Below are positions 25,646 to 33,428 of a stretch of DNA of 45,360 nt, in pieces. Each line of letters opens with the position of its first letter. Position 1 is the stretch's first letter. Origin of the DNA: Microcystis aeruginosa Ma_MB_S_20031200_S102 (GTDB lineage: Bacteria; Cyanobacteriota; Cyanobacteriia; Cyanobacteriales; Microcystaceae); NCBI GenBank assembly GCA_007095845.1, contig SFBI01000133.1:1-45360 (forward strand). The letters run 5' to 3'. Both the position numbers and the translations under genes were made by a program. The notes beneath the pieces are model-generated. The model was not told where the DNA came from and did not search any database. It was given only the letters and a program-made list of their open reading frames with translations.

Positions 25646-25918
25646 CTTAACTCTCCAGAGACTGATATTGTTGATGACACTATTATTTCGCTAATCGGGT
25701 TGATTTCAGCGATAATCCTCGACGTGATCGAACAGGATTTTGCTCCCTTAGCACCCTTTGTTTCTCATAATCCTGTCGATTAACCTCCCCGTCTCATCTG
25801 CCTTTTCAGAAAAACGATTTGCCTTTTCTGGTTCTGTCGCCTAACCTAGTAGTTAGGGAATTTATTATCGCCCTTCCCGTCCACAAACCCCAGCAAGCGA
25901 AAACATCCATTTAAGATT

Positions 25919-26224
25919 ATGACCAACCCTGTTATTCACGCCTTTTTCCTCGGACGAGCGATCGCTGAAGTGGTCAGTGAACAGCTAGAAGATGCGTTTA
26001 CCAACGCTTTAAGCGAATTAGGCAAATTTGATGCCGAACAACGGGAAAACCTGCGGCAATTCGTCGAAGAAGTGCAAATGAGAGCCGATCGAGCCATGGA
26101 AAAGGGAGTATATACTGGTACAGACTCCAGTGGTTCCTCCAGTGCCGATGTGCAGGAAAACATCGACGAAATGCGGGCTGAAATCGCCCAATTGCGCTCG
26201 GAACTAAAAAACTACCGAAATTAA
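25919..26224 (+). CDS. Conserved small cyanobacterial protein with coiled-coil tail
   Basis: This 101-residue acidic protein has a helical N-terminal part ([40 protein letters not shown]), a Ser/Gly-rich linker ([14 protein letters not shown]) and a C-terminal coiled coil ([20 protein letters not shown]). It resembles a family I know only as conserved in cyanobacteria and plastids (possibly DUF6825), with no established function. Transcription in the same direction as the AarF/UbiB gene, 42 bp downstream, suggests an operon. Confidence 0.75.
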   Translation: MTNPVIHAFFLGRAIAEVVSEQLEDAFTNALSELGKFDAEQRENLRQFVEEVQMRADRAMEKGVYTGTDSSGSSSADVQENIDEMRAEIAQLRSELKNYRN

Positions 26225-26266
26225 CCAAAAACCCTCTTTTAGTCGCTTTAAAGCCCCAAAAATTGC

Positions 26267-28003
26267 GTGTCAGCCCTTCTACCCATCCCCGTTACCCTAG
26301 AGTTAAACCCAGCAATGCCGGCCCTCCAAGTCGCCAAAAATAGCTATCGTTGGAATCAAGAAAACTATTCCATCAATCGTCGTCGTCTAGATATTTGGCG
26401 ATTCGTTCTGACTGTACTTTATCAATTCTGGCTCAACGGTAAAAAATGGAGCTATAACGGCGGCTATAGCGAGGAAAAACTCGCCAGCAGACGCAGAAAA
26501 CAAGCCGCTTGGATTCGGGAAACCATGCTAGAATTGGGCCCAACTTTTATTAAAGTCGGTCAACTGTTCTCCACCCGAGCCGATCTTTTTCCCCTCGAAT
26601 ATGTGGAAGAACTCTCGAAACTACAGGATCAGGTTCCCGCATTTACCTACGAACAGGCCAGCAAAATTATCGAGGTATCCCTCGGTAAACCCCTCAATCA
26701 ACTCTTTAAAAGCTTTGATCCTATTCCCCTAGCAGCCGCTAGTTTAGGACAAGTTCACCGGGCCCAACTGAAGACCGGGGAAGATGTGGTGGTCAAAGTC
26801 CAACGGCCCGGATTGAAAAAATTATTTAGTATCGATCTGGCCATCCTGAAAAAAATCGCCCAATACTTCCAAAATCATCCCAAATGGGGTAAAGGTCGCG
26901 ATTGGACGGGTATATATGAAGAATGCTGTAAAATCCTCTGGGAAGAAACCGATTATCTCAACGAAGGTCGTAACGCCGACACTTTTCGCCGTAATTTTCG
27001 CGGGGAAGATTGGGTGAAAGTACCGAAAGTCTATTGGCGCTACACCTCTCCCCGGGTTTTAACCCTAGAATACCTCCCCGGCATCAAAATCAGTCATTAT
27101 GAAGCCCTAGAAGCGGCTGGACTCGATCGCAAATTGTTGGCTAAACTAGGGGCAAAAGCTTATCTAATTCAACTACTCAATAACGGCTTTTTTCACGCAG
27201 ATCCTCACCCCGGGAATATTGCCGTTGATAGTGACGGCTCCTTAATTTTCTACGATTTCGGCATGATGGGACAAATTAAAACCAACGTGCGCGAAAAATT
27301 AATGCAAACTCTCTTGGGAATTGCCCAAAAAGATGCCGATCGCGTGGTCACTTCTCTGGTGGATTTAGGAGCATTAACTGCTAATGGTGATATGGGAGCA
27401 GTGCGGCGATCGATCCAGTATATGCTCGATAACTTCATGGATAAACCCTTTGAGGAGCAATCCGTAGCCTCTATCAGCGATGATCTCTATGAAATCGCCT
27501 ACGATCAGCCTTTTCGCTTTCCCGCTACCTTCACCTTCGTCATGCGAGCATTTTCTACCCTAGAAGGAGTAGGCAAAGGACTCGATCCCGAATTTAACTT
27601 TATGGAAGTGGCCCAACCTTTTGCCCTGCAATTAGTAAATGATATGACAGGAAATAATGGCAGTAATATCCTCGATGAGTTAGGACGACAAGCAGCCCAA
27701 GTGAGCAGCACCGCCCTGAGTTTACCCCGACGCATCGATGATACGATCGAAAAATTAGAACGGGGTGATATCCGTGTCCGGGTCCGTTCCAGCGAATCCG
27801 ATCGACTTTTGCGGCGATTGGGTATGATTCAAATGGGAACCAACTATACTTTACTGGTCAGTGCTTTACTTATCTCAGCGACGCTTCTATTCGTCAGTGG
27901 TTTTGGTTGGTTAACTTTAGTGCCGATGGCGATTTCCCTGCTGCCGGGGATAGCTCTTGTGAGACTCTGGCGAAAAATTGAACGTCAGGATCGTATGATG
28001 TAA
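26267..28003 (+). CDS. ABC1/AarF/UbiB-family atypical kinase
   Basis: This 578-residue protein has the signature set of the UbiB superfamily: KxGQ (IKVGQLFSTR, 96-99), the Ala-rich loop (AAASLGQVHRA) in place of a Gly-rich loop, VVVKVQRP with the catalytic-type Lys, HADPHPGNI and YDFGMMG (DFG). Two hydrophobic helices close the C-terminus (about 525-570). Family members support ubiquinone or plastoquinone and tocopherol metabolism, probably through ATPase rather than protein-kinase activity. In a cyanobacterium a role in prenylquinone homeostasis at membranes is likely. The start is GTG, as no nearby ATG precedes the conserved domain. A TnpB element begins 15 bp past the stop. Confidence 0.93.
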   Translation: MSALLPIPVTLELNPAMPALQVAKNSYRWNQENYSINRRRLDIWRFVLTVLYQFWLNGKKWSYNGGYSEEKLASRRRKQAAWIRETMLELGPTFIKVGQLFSTRADLFPLEYVEELSKLQDQVPAFTYEQASKIIEVSLGKPLNQLFKSFDPIPLAAASLGQVHRAQLKTGEDVVVKVQRPGLKKLFSIDLAILKKIAQYFQNHPKWGKGRDWTGIYEECCKILWEETDYLNEGRNADTFRRNFRGEDWVKVPKVYWRYTSPRVLTLEYLPGIKISHYEALEAAGLDRKLLAKLGAKAYLIQLLNNGFFHADPHPGNIAVDSDGSLIFYDFGMMGQIKTNVREKLMQTLLGIAQKDADRVVTSLVDLGALTANGDMGAVRRSIQYMLDNFMDKPFEEQSVASISDDLYEIAYDQPFRFPATFTFVMRAFSTLEGVGKGLDPEFNFMEVAQPFALQLVNDMTGNNGSNILDELGRQAAQVSSTALSLPRRIDDTIEKLERGDIRVRVRSSESDRLLRRLGMIQMGTNYTLLVSALLISATLLFVSGFGWLTLVPMAISLLPGIALVRLWRKIERQDRMM

Positions 28004-28018
28004 TCGATTGCGGGATAT

Positions 28019-28170
28019 TGACATCCTCACCGCCGTAAACGGACGGTGATTCCTCACCACGCCACCTTTTTAGAATGGTCGCTGAATGGGGTTGACGCTT
28101 CACAGGACGCTGCTTCTTTAACAGAAGTCTTATGCTGTCCTCCATGTCCGTTTTTTGAGGTCTCCGATTG
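28019..28170 (-). ncRNA. Predicted TnpB guide RNA (omega RNA) and transposon right end
   Basis: In IS200/IS605 elements the guide RNA comes from the end of tnpB plus the right end. Here the region downstream of the tnpB stop contains a hairpin ACCGCC-GTAAACG-GACGGT (approximate arms) and ends in GGATGTCAA on the minus strand, a typical right-end terminus. The predicted guide would start at 28018 and read into the last codons of the UbiB-family gene. The 5' limit is a guess. Confidence 0.5.
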
Positions 28171-29268
28171 CCCACCGGCGACCTTGATATTTACCGCAGC
28201 ATTGATGTCTCGATCATGAAAAGTCCCACAGAAAAAACATTCCCACTCACGGATATTTAACGCCTTTTTCCCGCCAATATTCCCACAACAGGAACATCGC
28301 TGAGACGTTGGCTCCCATCGGGAAATTATCAGAAAATCACGCCCATATTTATCTGACTTTGCTGATAGCATATCTCGAAAAGAACGCCATCCTAAGTCTG
28401 ATATGGCACGGGATAACTTCCGATTTTTAACCATTACCGATGTGTTTAAATCCTCTAAAACTATCGTTTGATTCTCACGAACAATTTTAGTGGATAGTTT
28501 ATGCAAGAAATCAGTGCGAGTGTCTGTAATCTTTGCGTGGATTTTAGCCACTCGTTTTCTCGCTTTTTCCCGTCGTTTACTTCCTTTCTGTTTTCTAGAA
28601 AGGTTTTTCTGTGCTTTTTTAAGCCGTTTTAGCCGTTTCTTTAAGGGTTTTGGTGCGTCTATCTTTTCTCCTGTTGAAAGAGTCGCAAAAGTGGCAATCC
28701 CTAGATCGATCCCTACGGTTTGATCGTTATTTGGCAAAGTTTCGGGACGAATCTCGACAACGAAACTAAGAAAGTATCGATCCGCTGCATCTTTAATCAC
28801 GGTAACGCTAGAAGGTTTAGAGGGTAATGGACGACTCCAAATGACTTTTAAATCACCGATTTTTGCCAAAGTAACGTGGTGTTGATTAATGGTAAAACCA
28901 TTATCAGTAAATCTTGCTGATTGTTTAGATTTACGTTTTTTAAACTTGGGAGGTTTTACTTTCTTTCCCTTCCTTTCTCCCTTACAAGATGCAAAAAAGT
29001 TAGAATAGGCTGTCTCTAAATCTCTCAAAGACTGTTGTAAAGGAATAGAAGAAACTTCAGTTAACCACTGTTTTTCTTTGGTTTTTTTAATCTGAGTGAG
29101 TCTTTTAGATAACTCGGTATATTTTGGCTTTTTTTCTCCTTGTTGATAGAGTTCTTGGCAGTAAGCTAAGGTATCGTTCCAGACGACACGCACACACCCA
29201 AACAATTGAGACAAAAGCCTCTTTTGTTGGTCTGTTGGGTAAATACGGTATTGATACCTTGCTTTCAT
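28054..29268 (-). CDS. tnpB: TnpB RNA-guided nuclease (IS200/IS605, IS1341 type)
   Basis: This full-length 404-residue TnpB has an N-terminal helix-turn-helix-like part (YRIYPTDQQKRLLSQLFGCV), RuvC residues Asp188 (GIDLGIATFA), Glu272 (LEDLN) and Asp354 (HDRDINAAVNI), and a zinc ribbon with Cys325/Cys328 and Cys344/Cys347. All catalytic residues are present, so the nuclease may be active. No tnpA transposase is adjacent, making this a non-autonomous IS1341-type element moved by TnpA in trans. TnpB cuts DNA at sites matching its guide next to a short motif, favouring element retention. The last residues (after about 365) extend past the usual core. Confidence 0.95.
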   Translation of the reverse strand: MKARYQYRIYPTDQQKRLLSQLFGCVRVVWNDTLAYCQELYQQGEKKPKYTELSKRLTQIKKTKEKQWLTEVSSIPLQQSLRDLETAYSNFFASCKGERKGKKVKPPKFKKRKSKQSARFTDNGFTINQHHVTLAKIGDLKVIWSRPLPSKPSSVTVIKDAADRYFLSFVVEIRPETLPNNDQTVGIDLGIATFATLSTGEKIDAPKPLKKRLKRLKKAQKNLSRKQKGSKRREKARKRVAKIHAKITDTRTDFLHKLSTKIVRENQTIVLEDLNTSVMVKNRKLSRAISDLGWRSFRDMLSAKSDKYGRDFLIISRWEPTSQRCSCCGNIGGKKALNIREWECFFCGTFHDRDINAAVNIKVAGGQSETSKNGHGGQHKTSVKEAASCEASTPFSDHSKKVAW

Positions 29269-29350
29269 TGGGTTAAGATGTGTGCGTCTGCATTCTATTG
29301 TAACTAGGTCTGCTAATTATATCAAGTCATCTACGAAAAGAAAGACACTC

Positions 29351-29512
29351 TACAATCAGTGATCAGTAATCAGTGATCAGTAAACAGTAAAAAGACAGTA
29401 GGAAAATTCTATTTAATACTGCACACTTAAAAAATCACATCTGATAACTGATAACTTACCCACTGATAACTGATAACTGATAACTGATAACTGATAACTG
29501 ATAACTGATAAC
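29351..29512. repeat. CTGATAA heptamer tract and related degenerate repeats
   Basis: Seven or so uninterrupted CTGATAA units lie near 29462-29512, preceded by imperfect CAGTGATCAGTAATCAG copies. It is the same family as at 22250 and 37021. The tract continues at 29701-29745 beyond an inserted element. Confidence 0.88.
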
Positions 29513-29700
29513 GGCTCTTCGGTTTGTGTTATGGAATGGACGGGGGTTATAAGGGATGGAACCCTTATATAGAAAGGCATTTAGCGATTTTTGTCAATTG
29601 TTTTTGCTCTAGAGCGAACTAATCAATTAAGTCTTTTGCCAGATAAGGATTTAGTCGATTTATGCTCCCCTATCGAACCATACCAAGTAACGAAGAACCC
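29513..29700. mobile_element. 188-bp MITE with ISL3-like ends inserted in the CTGATAA tract
   Basis: The left end is GGCTCTTCGGTTTGTG; the reverse complement of the right end is GGGTTCTTCGTTACTTGG. This is an imperfect inverted repeat with the GGxTCTTCG start typical of ISL3-family termini. The flanks are TGATAAC on both sides, compatible with an 8-bp target duplication, although the tract itself is repetitive. There is no transposase frame. Confidence 0.68.
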
Positions 29701-29789
29701 TGATAACTCACATCTGATAACTGATAACTTACCCACTGATAACTGAGAGGTGCGCCACCGGAAGTTCTTAAGTGTTATATTAAAGATCA

Positions 29790-29821
29790 AGAAAAGCCGT
29801 CGTTTCACGACGGGGTTTTAA
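29790..29821. other. Hairpin resembling an IS605-family end
   Basis: CCGTCG-TTTCA-CGACGG is a strong hairpin followed by GGTTTTAAACCC, itself a palindrome. This pattern resembles the subterminal hairpins of IS200/IS605 elements and may be the far end of the TnpB element or a relic of another. The 29269-29843 gap otherwise holds only repeats. Confidence 0.45.
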
Positions 29822-29864
29822 ACCCAAATTTTCGATAAATATTGTGTTAGCAGCAGAAATTTCG

Positions 29865-30587
29865 ATGAACAATCTTTCTTTTGGAGGAATGACCGATCCT
29901 GGTGTAGTGCGATCGGTTAATCAGGATAGTTATTATATCGACCCCGAGCAGCGTTTTTTTATCGTTGCTGATGGTATGGGGGGTCATGCGGGGGGCCAGG
30001 AAGCTAGTCAAATCGCCACTGAAACTATCCAAGCTCATCTAGAAGAACACTGGAATTCGCCCCTGACTGCCGGGGAATTGCTACAGGAGGCAATTACCGT
30101 CGCTAACGAGAAGATTATCGAAGATCAACTGAAACATCCCGAAAGACAGGACATGGGGACAACCCTAGTCATGGCTATCGTCCGAGATGATGGCTCTTGG
30201 TACACCCATATTGGTGATTCCCGTCTCTATCGCTTTCGTGAGCAAAAATTAGAACAGGTGACGGAAGATCATACTTGGATAGCTAGGGCGATAAAAATGG
30301 GGGATCTGTCCAAAGAAGAGGCGAAAAACCACCCTTGGCGGCACGTTTTATTTCAATGTCTTGGTCGTCGCGATTTGCCCCCAGTGACGGTATCTCCCCT
30401 CGATCTGCAATCTGGCGATAGTTTAATCCTCTGTAGTGATGGTTTGACGGAAGAAGTGTCCGACGAGGAAATTAGCGATTATTTGCAAACTGGTGCCGAT
30501 TGTCAGGAAATTGTCGAGAATTTAGTGGCAGCGGCCAAAAAAGCCGGCGGTTCTGATAATATCACCGTGGTCATGGTCAGCTGTTGA
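29865..30587 (+). CDS. pphA: PP2C-type protein phosphatase PphA
   Basis: In cyanobacteria PphA removes phosphate from the nitrogen-regulatory PII protein and other targets, using two or three metal ions. The sequence has all PP2C motifs: VRSVNQDSYY, FIVADGMGGHAGG, DMGTTLVMAIV, HIGDSRLYRF, ILCSDGLTEEVSD and GGSDNITVVMVSC. The length is about 240 residues, the minimal bacterial form without regulatory domains. I chose the ATG at 29865 because homologues start a few residues before GxTDxGxVR; a GTG at 29844 would add seven residues. The gene stands alone after the TnpB/MITE region, which may have separated it from its native promoter. Confidence 0.9.
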   Translation: MNNLSFGGMTDPGVVRSVNQDSYYIDPEQRFFIVADGMGGHAGGQEASQIATETIQAHLEEHWNSPLTAGELLQEAITVANEKIIEDQLKHPERQDMGTTLVMAIVRDDGSWYTHIGDSRLYRFREQKLEQVTEDHTWIARAIKMGDLSKEEAKNHPWRHVLFQCLGRRDLPPVTVSPLDLQSGDSLILCSDGLTEEVSDEEISDYLQTGADCQEIVENLVAAAKKAGGSDNITVVMVSC

Positions 30588-30604
30588 CTATCTAGGGTTT
30601 GCGG

Positions 30605-30890
30605 CAAAAAGTTTCTCGTGGGGAAGTGGGGAATTATGAATTATGAATTATGAATTATGAATTATGAAGTGGGGAAGTGGGGAAGTGGGGAAGTGGGGAA
30701 GTGGGGGAATTTCAACTAACACCCTATCACCCTAAAACCCCAACACCCTATCACCCTAAAACCCTAACACCCTAACACCCTAAAACCCTAACACCCTAAC
30801 ACCCTAAAACCCTAACACCCTAACACCCTAACACCCTAACACCCTAACACCCTAACACCCTAACACCCTAACACCCCAACACCCTATCTC
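30605..30890 (+). repeat. Composite repeat: AATTATG, GTGGGGAA and AACACCCT arrays
   Basis: In order: four ATTATGA-type units, five GTGGGGAA octamers, the bridge TTTCAACTA, then a long array of AACACCCT/AAAACCCT octamers to about 30888. The other strand reads GGTGTTAG repeats and can form G-quadruplexes. Composite copies in reverse orientation lie at 41392 and 42711 with the same bridge. The array resembles telomeric sequence by chance only. No gene is present between 30588 and 30921. Confidence 0.92.
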
Positions 30891-30921
30891 CTGCCGATCG
30901 CCGATCGCTAAACTTGCACTC

Positions 30922-32295
30922 CTACTCGATCGCTCCTGCTTGTTGTAATAAAGAAACGATCGCCTGATGGTGATTAAATTTAGCTAACATTAAAGCAGTC
31001 ATTCCCCCTTGATTTTTCTGATTTAAGTTCACCTTTCCCCCGTCTAACAAAACTTTAACCGTGTCGAGACAACCGTGATAACTCGCCCACATTAACGGGG
31101 AAGCGCCGCTAAAATCGAGTTTATTGACATCAGCTCCGATATCGATTAACCAGCGCACCAATTGACTATTATTGCCCTCACAAGCTTTCATGAGGACGGT
31201 TTTGCCATCGGGATAAACGGCGTTGGCATTAGCCCCGTATTCGAGGAGATAACGGCAGATTTTCGTAAATTGGCGCTGTAAAGCTAAAGTTAATGGTGTT
31301 TCTCCTTGCTGAGTTAGGTTAGGGTCGGCTCCCTGTTTTAACAATTCTAAAACGATCGCTTCGTATCCCTGCATCGTAGCGATAAGCAAGGGTGTATCAC
31401 CAAAATGGTTACGGTGATTGACAAAAGCGCCAGCTTGTAGTAAGGCCTGAACGATCTCTAAATGTCCTTCGATCGTGGCTAAATGTAAGGCCGTTTCTCC
31501 CGCCTGATTTTGATTGTCAATACTAGCCCCCTGAGCGAGTAAAAGTCGGACAATATCGAAATATCCCTCAGCAGCGGCGATCATCAGGGCAGTTTCTCCC
31601 TCCTCCGTGCTAATGTTCGGATTGGCTCCCGCTTGCAGTAAAGTTTGTACGCTGCCGAGATTTCCCCTCTCTACAGCCAAAATTAGGGGAGTTTCCCCGG
31701 ATAAAGTGGGAGAATCGAGGGGCATACCACGGTTAATAAACAATTGGAGGATTTCTGGACGATTAGCGTTGAGAGCCTCTAACCAAGCTTCTTGACGGAT
31801 TTCTTCATCTACACCACGATCGAGCAGTAAATGGACAATTATGGCGTAATTTTGGCTAATCGCTACAGATAAAGCCGTATCTCCATCCCGATCGCGCATA
31901 TTGACCCGAGCGCCGGCGGTTAATAACTGTTCTGCGATCGCTGTATGACCCTTATAAGTGGCGATCATTAGTGCTGGTGTACCATCTTGATTAACCTGAT
32001 TGACATTAGCACCAGCGGCGATTAATTGAGCGAGGATTTCACTGTGATTGAGGGCCGCCGCTAACATGAGAGGGGTTAAACCTTGAGGTTGTTTGCTTTT
32101 GTTGATATCAGCCCCAAATTCTCGCAAAATTGCCACAATTTCCCGATGACCCCCCTGCACGGCATAGATTAAAGCCGTCGTATTTTGGCCATCGGTGGCG
32201 TTGACATTTGCCCCCTGACTCAGTAAAGCTTGAACCCGCGCCAGATTGCCCTGACGCGCCGCTTGTATTAACAAGATATCCCAATTAGAAGCCAT
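30922..32295 (-). CDS. Ankyrin-repeat protein
   Basis: The 457 residues are almost wholly ankyrin repeats, about 13 units of 33 residues with the usual consensus (GETALMIAAAEGYFDIVRLL, LAQGASIDNQNQAGETALHL). One unit near residues 165-195 is degenerate (QEAWLEALNANRPEILQLFI). No signal peptide and no other domain is seen. Such solenoids bind other proteins; the partner is unknown. The frame is intact. Ankyrin proteins are common in Microcystis. The gene is followed upstream on the same strand by a histidine-kinase tail and aat. Confidence 0.93.
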   Translation of the reverse strand: MASNWDILLIQAARQGNLARVQALLSQGANVNATDGQNTTALIYAVQGGHREIVAILREFGADINKSKQPQGLTPLMLAAALNHSEILAQLIAAGANVNQVNQDGTPALMIATYKGHTAIAEQLLTAGARVNMRDRDGDTALSVAISQNYAIIVHLLLDRGVDEEIRQEAWLEALNANRPEILQLFINRGMPLDSPTLSGETPLILAVERGNLGSVQTLLQAGANPNISTEEGETALMIAAAEGYFDIVRLLLAQGASIDNQNQAGETALHLATIEGHLEIVQALLQAGAFVNHRNHFGDTPLLIATMQGYEAIVLELLKQGADPNLTQQGETPLTLALQRQFTKICRYLLEYGANANAVYPDGKTVLMKACEGNNSQLVRWLIDIGADVNKLDFSGASPLMWASYHGCLDTVKVLLDGGKVNLNQKNQGGMTALMLAKFNHHQAIVSLLQQAGAIE

Positions 32296-32330
32296 TAACA
32301 GTAACCGATCGGCAGAAAGTATTTTTTCTA

Positions 32331-32455
32331 TTATCGATCTTTATAGACAGGTAAACGGACAGAAAAGCTACTACCATGTTCTAATTCTGAAGTGACGGCA
32401 ATAGTTCCCCCATGAGCATCGATAATCAGACCGGAGAGATAAAGTCCTAACCCTA
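32331..32455 (-). pseudogene. C-terminal fragment of a sensor histidine kinase
   Basis: The minus-strand frame VGLGLYLSGLIIDAHGGTIA, VTSELEHGSSFSVRLPVYKD R stop is the G2 box and end of a HATPase_c domain (GLGLYLS, HGG, GSxFxxxLP). It begins just after the aat stop codon, with nothing left of the kinase's front. About 40 codons survive. Residual sequence identity looks good, so the loss may be recent. Confidence 0.85.
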
Positions 32456-32456
32456 C

Positions 32457-33038
32457 TTATACAAAACGGCAATGCTTGAGCAGAGCGCTTTCTAGTCGAG
32501 AATGATATTCTTTTTCGGAGATAGTATAGCTTCCAAATCTAGCCAGATGGGGATTTTGCATTTGGGCATCAAATAGACAGAAATTCCGTTCTCTGAGGTG
32601 TTCAACTAACTTGACCAGGGCTACTTTAGAACCATCGGGAATTTGATAAAACATCGATTCTCCGATAAAAACCCCGCGAATTGCTAAACCTAAAATCCCC
32701 CCCGCTAATTGATCCCCTTGCCAAGTCTCGAAACTGTAAGCCCAACCGGCTTGGTGTAATTGCTGATAGATTTGGATTAACTCCGGGGAAATCCAAGTCA
32801 GCGAGCGATCGGCACAACCGGCACAAACCCCAGCAAAATCCCGGTTAATAGCCACGCTAAAGCGATTTTGATTCAAAACTCGTTTTAGGGACTTGGGATA
32901 CCTAAAACGCCGATCAAGGGGGATAAGAGCGCGATTTCTACTAGAATACCAATCCAATCGCCCCCCCTCATCGGCCATGAGAAAATAACCGCGTGCGTAT
33001 CCTTGTATAATAGAGGCGATATCCACGACTCCCCCCAA
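32457..33038 (-). CDS. aat: Leucyl/phenylalanyl-tRNA-protein transferase Aat
   Basis: Aat adds Leu or Phe from charged tRNA to proteins with N-terminal Arg or Lys, marking them for ClpAP/ClpS in the N-end rule pathway. The 193 residues show the family blocks [56 protein letters not shown] and [20 protein letters not shown], then [17 protein letters not shown]. The length is typical of short cyanobacterial forms. It is divergent from the small gene at 33073, and the 34-bp gap must hold both starts. A kinase fragment lies directly beyond its stop, suggesting deletion of neighbouring DNA. Confidence 0.93.
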   Translation of the reverse strand: MGGVVDIASIIQGYARGYFLMADEGGRLDWYSSRNRALIPLDRRFRYPKSLKRVLNQNRFSVAINRDFAGVCAGCADRSLTWISPELIQIYQQLHQAGWAYSFETWQGDQLAGGILGLAIRGVFIGESMFYQIPDGSKVALVKLVEHLRERNFCLFDAQMQNPHLARFGSYTISEKEYHSRLESALLKHCRFV

Positions 33039-33072
33039 GAATTCAGTCTCGTAGCCGGATCATCCTCTAATT

Positions 33073-33414
33073 ATGCCTGACAATCCCGCACCAATTCCAC
33101 CTATTACTTTACCACCTATCGAAAATCCCCAACGGGAACAAACTTGGCTACGCACTGCTTTACATCGTTGGTTAGATGCAGAATTTATTCCCGAAGCTAT
33201 TAATGAAACTATCGCTGAACGCGCTAGTCAGATTTTTCTGCGTCAGCGTTTGGAAGGAGAAAACGATCTCGGTAACTTGGTGATTGCGATCGTTACCGAG
33301 ATGCAAGCTTTTGACTTTCGCGAAAGTTTTTATAGTGAATTTGCCATCGCTAACGCCGTCAGTGATTTAATTTTAGATAGTTTAGGGATCGATCGCTGTT
33401 GTGGACAAAGTTAG
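33073..33414 (+). CDS. Conserved small protein of unknown function
   Basis: This 113-residue protein has a Pro-rich start (NPAPIPPITLPPIENPQ) and a helical body (TWLRTALHRWLDAEFIPEAI, NETIAERASQIFLRQRLEGE, NDLGNLVIAIVTEMQAFDF). I do not recognise a named domain; it looks like a conserved cyanobacterial hypothetical protein. It is divergent from aat by 34 bp. Its last 92 bp, plus about 18 bp downstream, are repeated at 36004, on the other side of the glycosyltransferase gene. Confidence 0.78.
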   Translation: MPDNPAPIPPITLPPIENPQREQTWLRTALHRWLDAEFIPEAINETIAERASQIFLRQRLEGENDLGNLVIAIVTEMQAFDFRESFYSEFAIANAVSDLILDSLGIDRCCGQS

Positions 33415-33428
33415 ACAGTTTTCCTCCG

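Noticed and set aside
29623-29808. 61-residue minus-strand frame upstream of tnpB, considered as a TnpA remnant
   Set aside because: No HUH or Tyr motif can be read, and it runs through the ISL3-like MITE and the CTGATAA repeat.
30720-30890. Telomere-like CCCTAA array
   Set aside because: The unit is an 8-mer (AACACCCT), and copies lie inside the chromosome next to ordinary genes, so a telomere or linear end is not supported.
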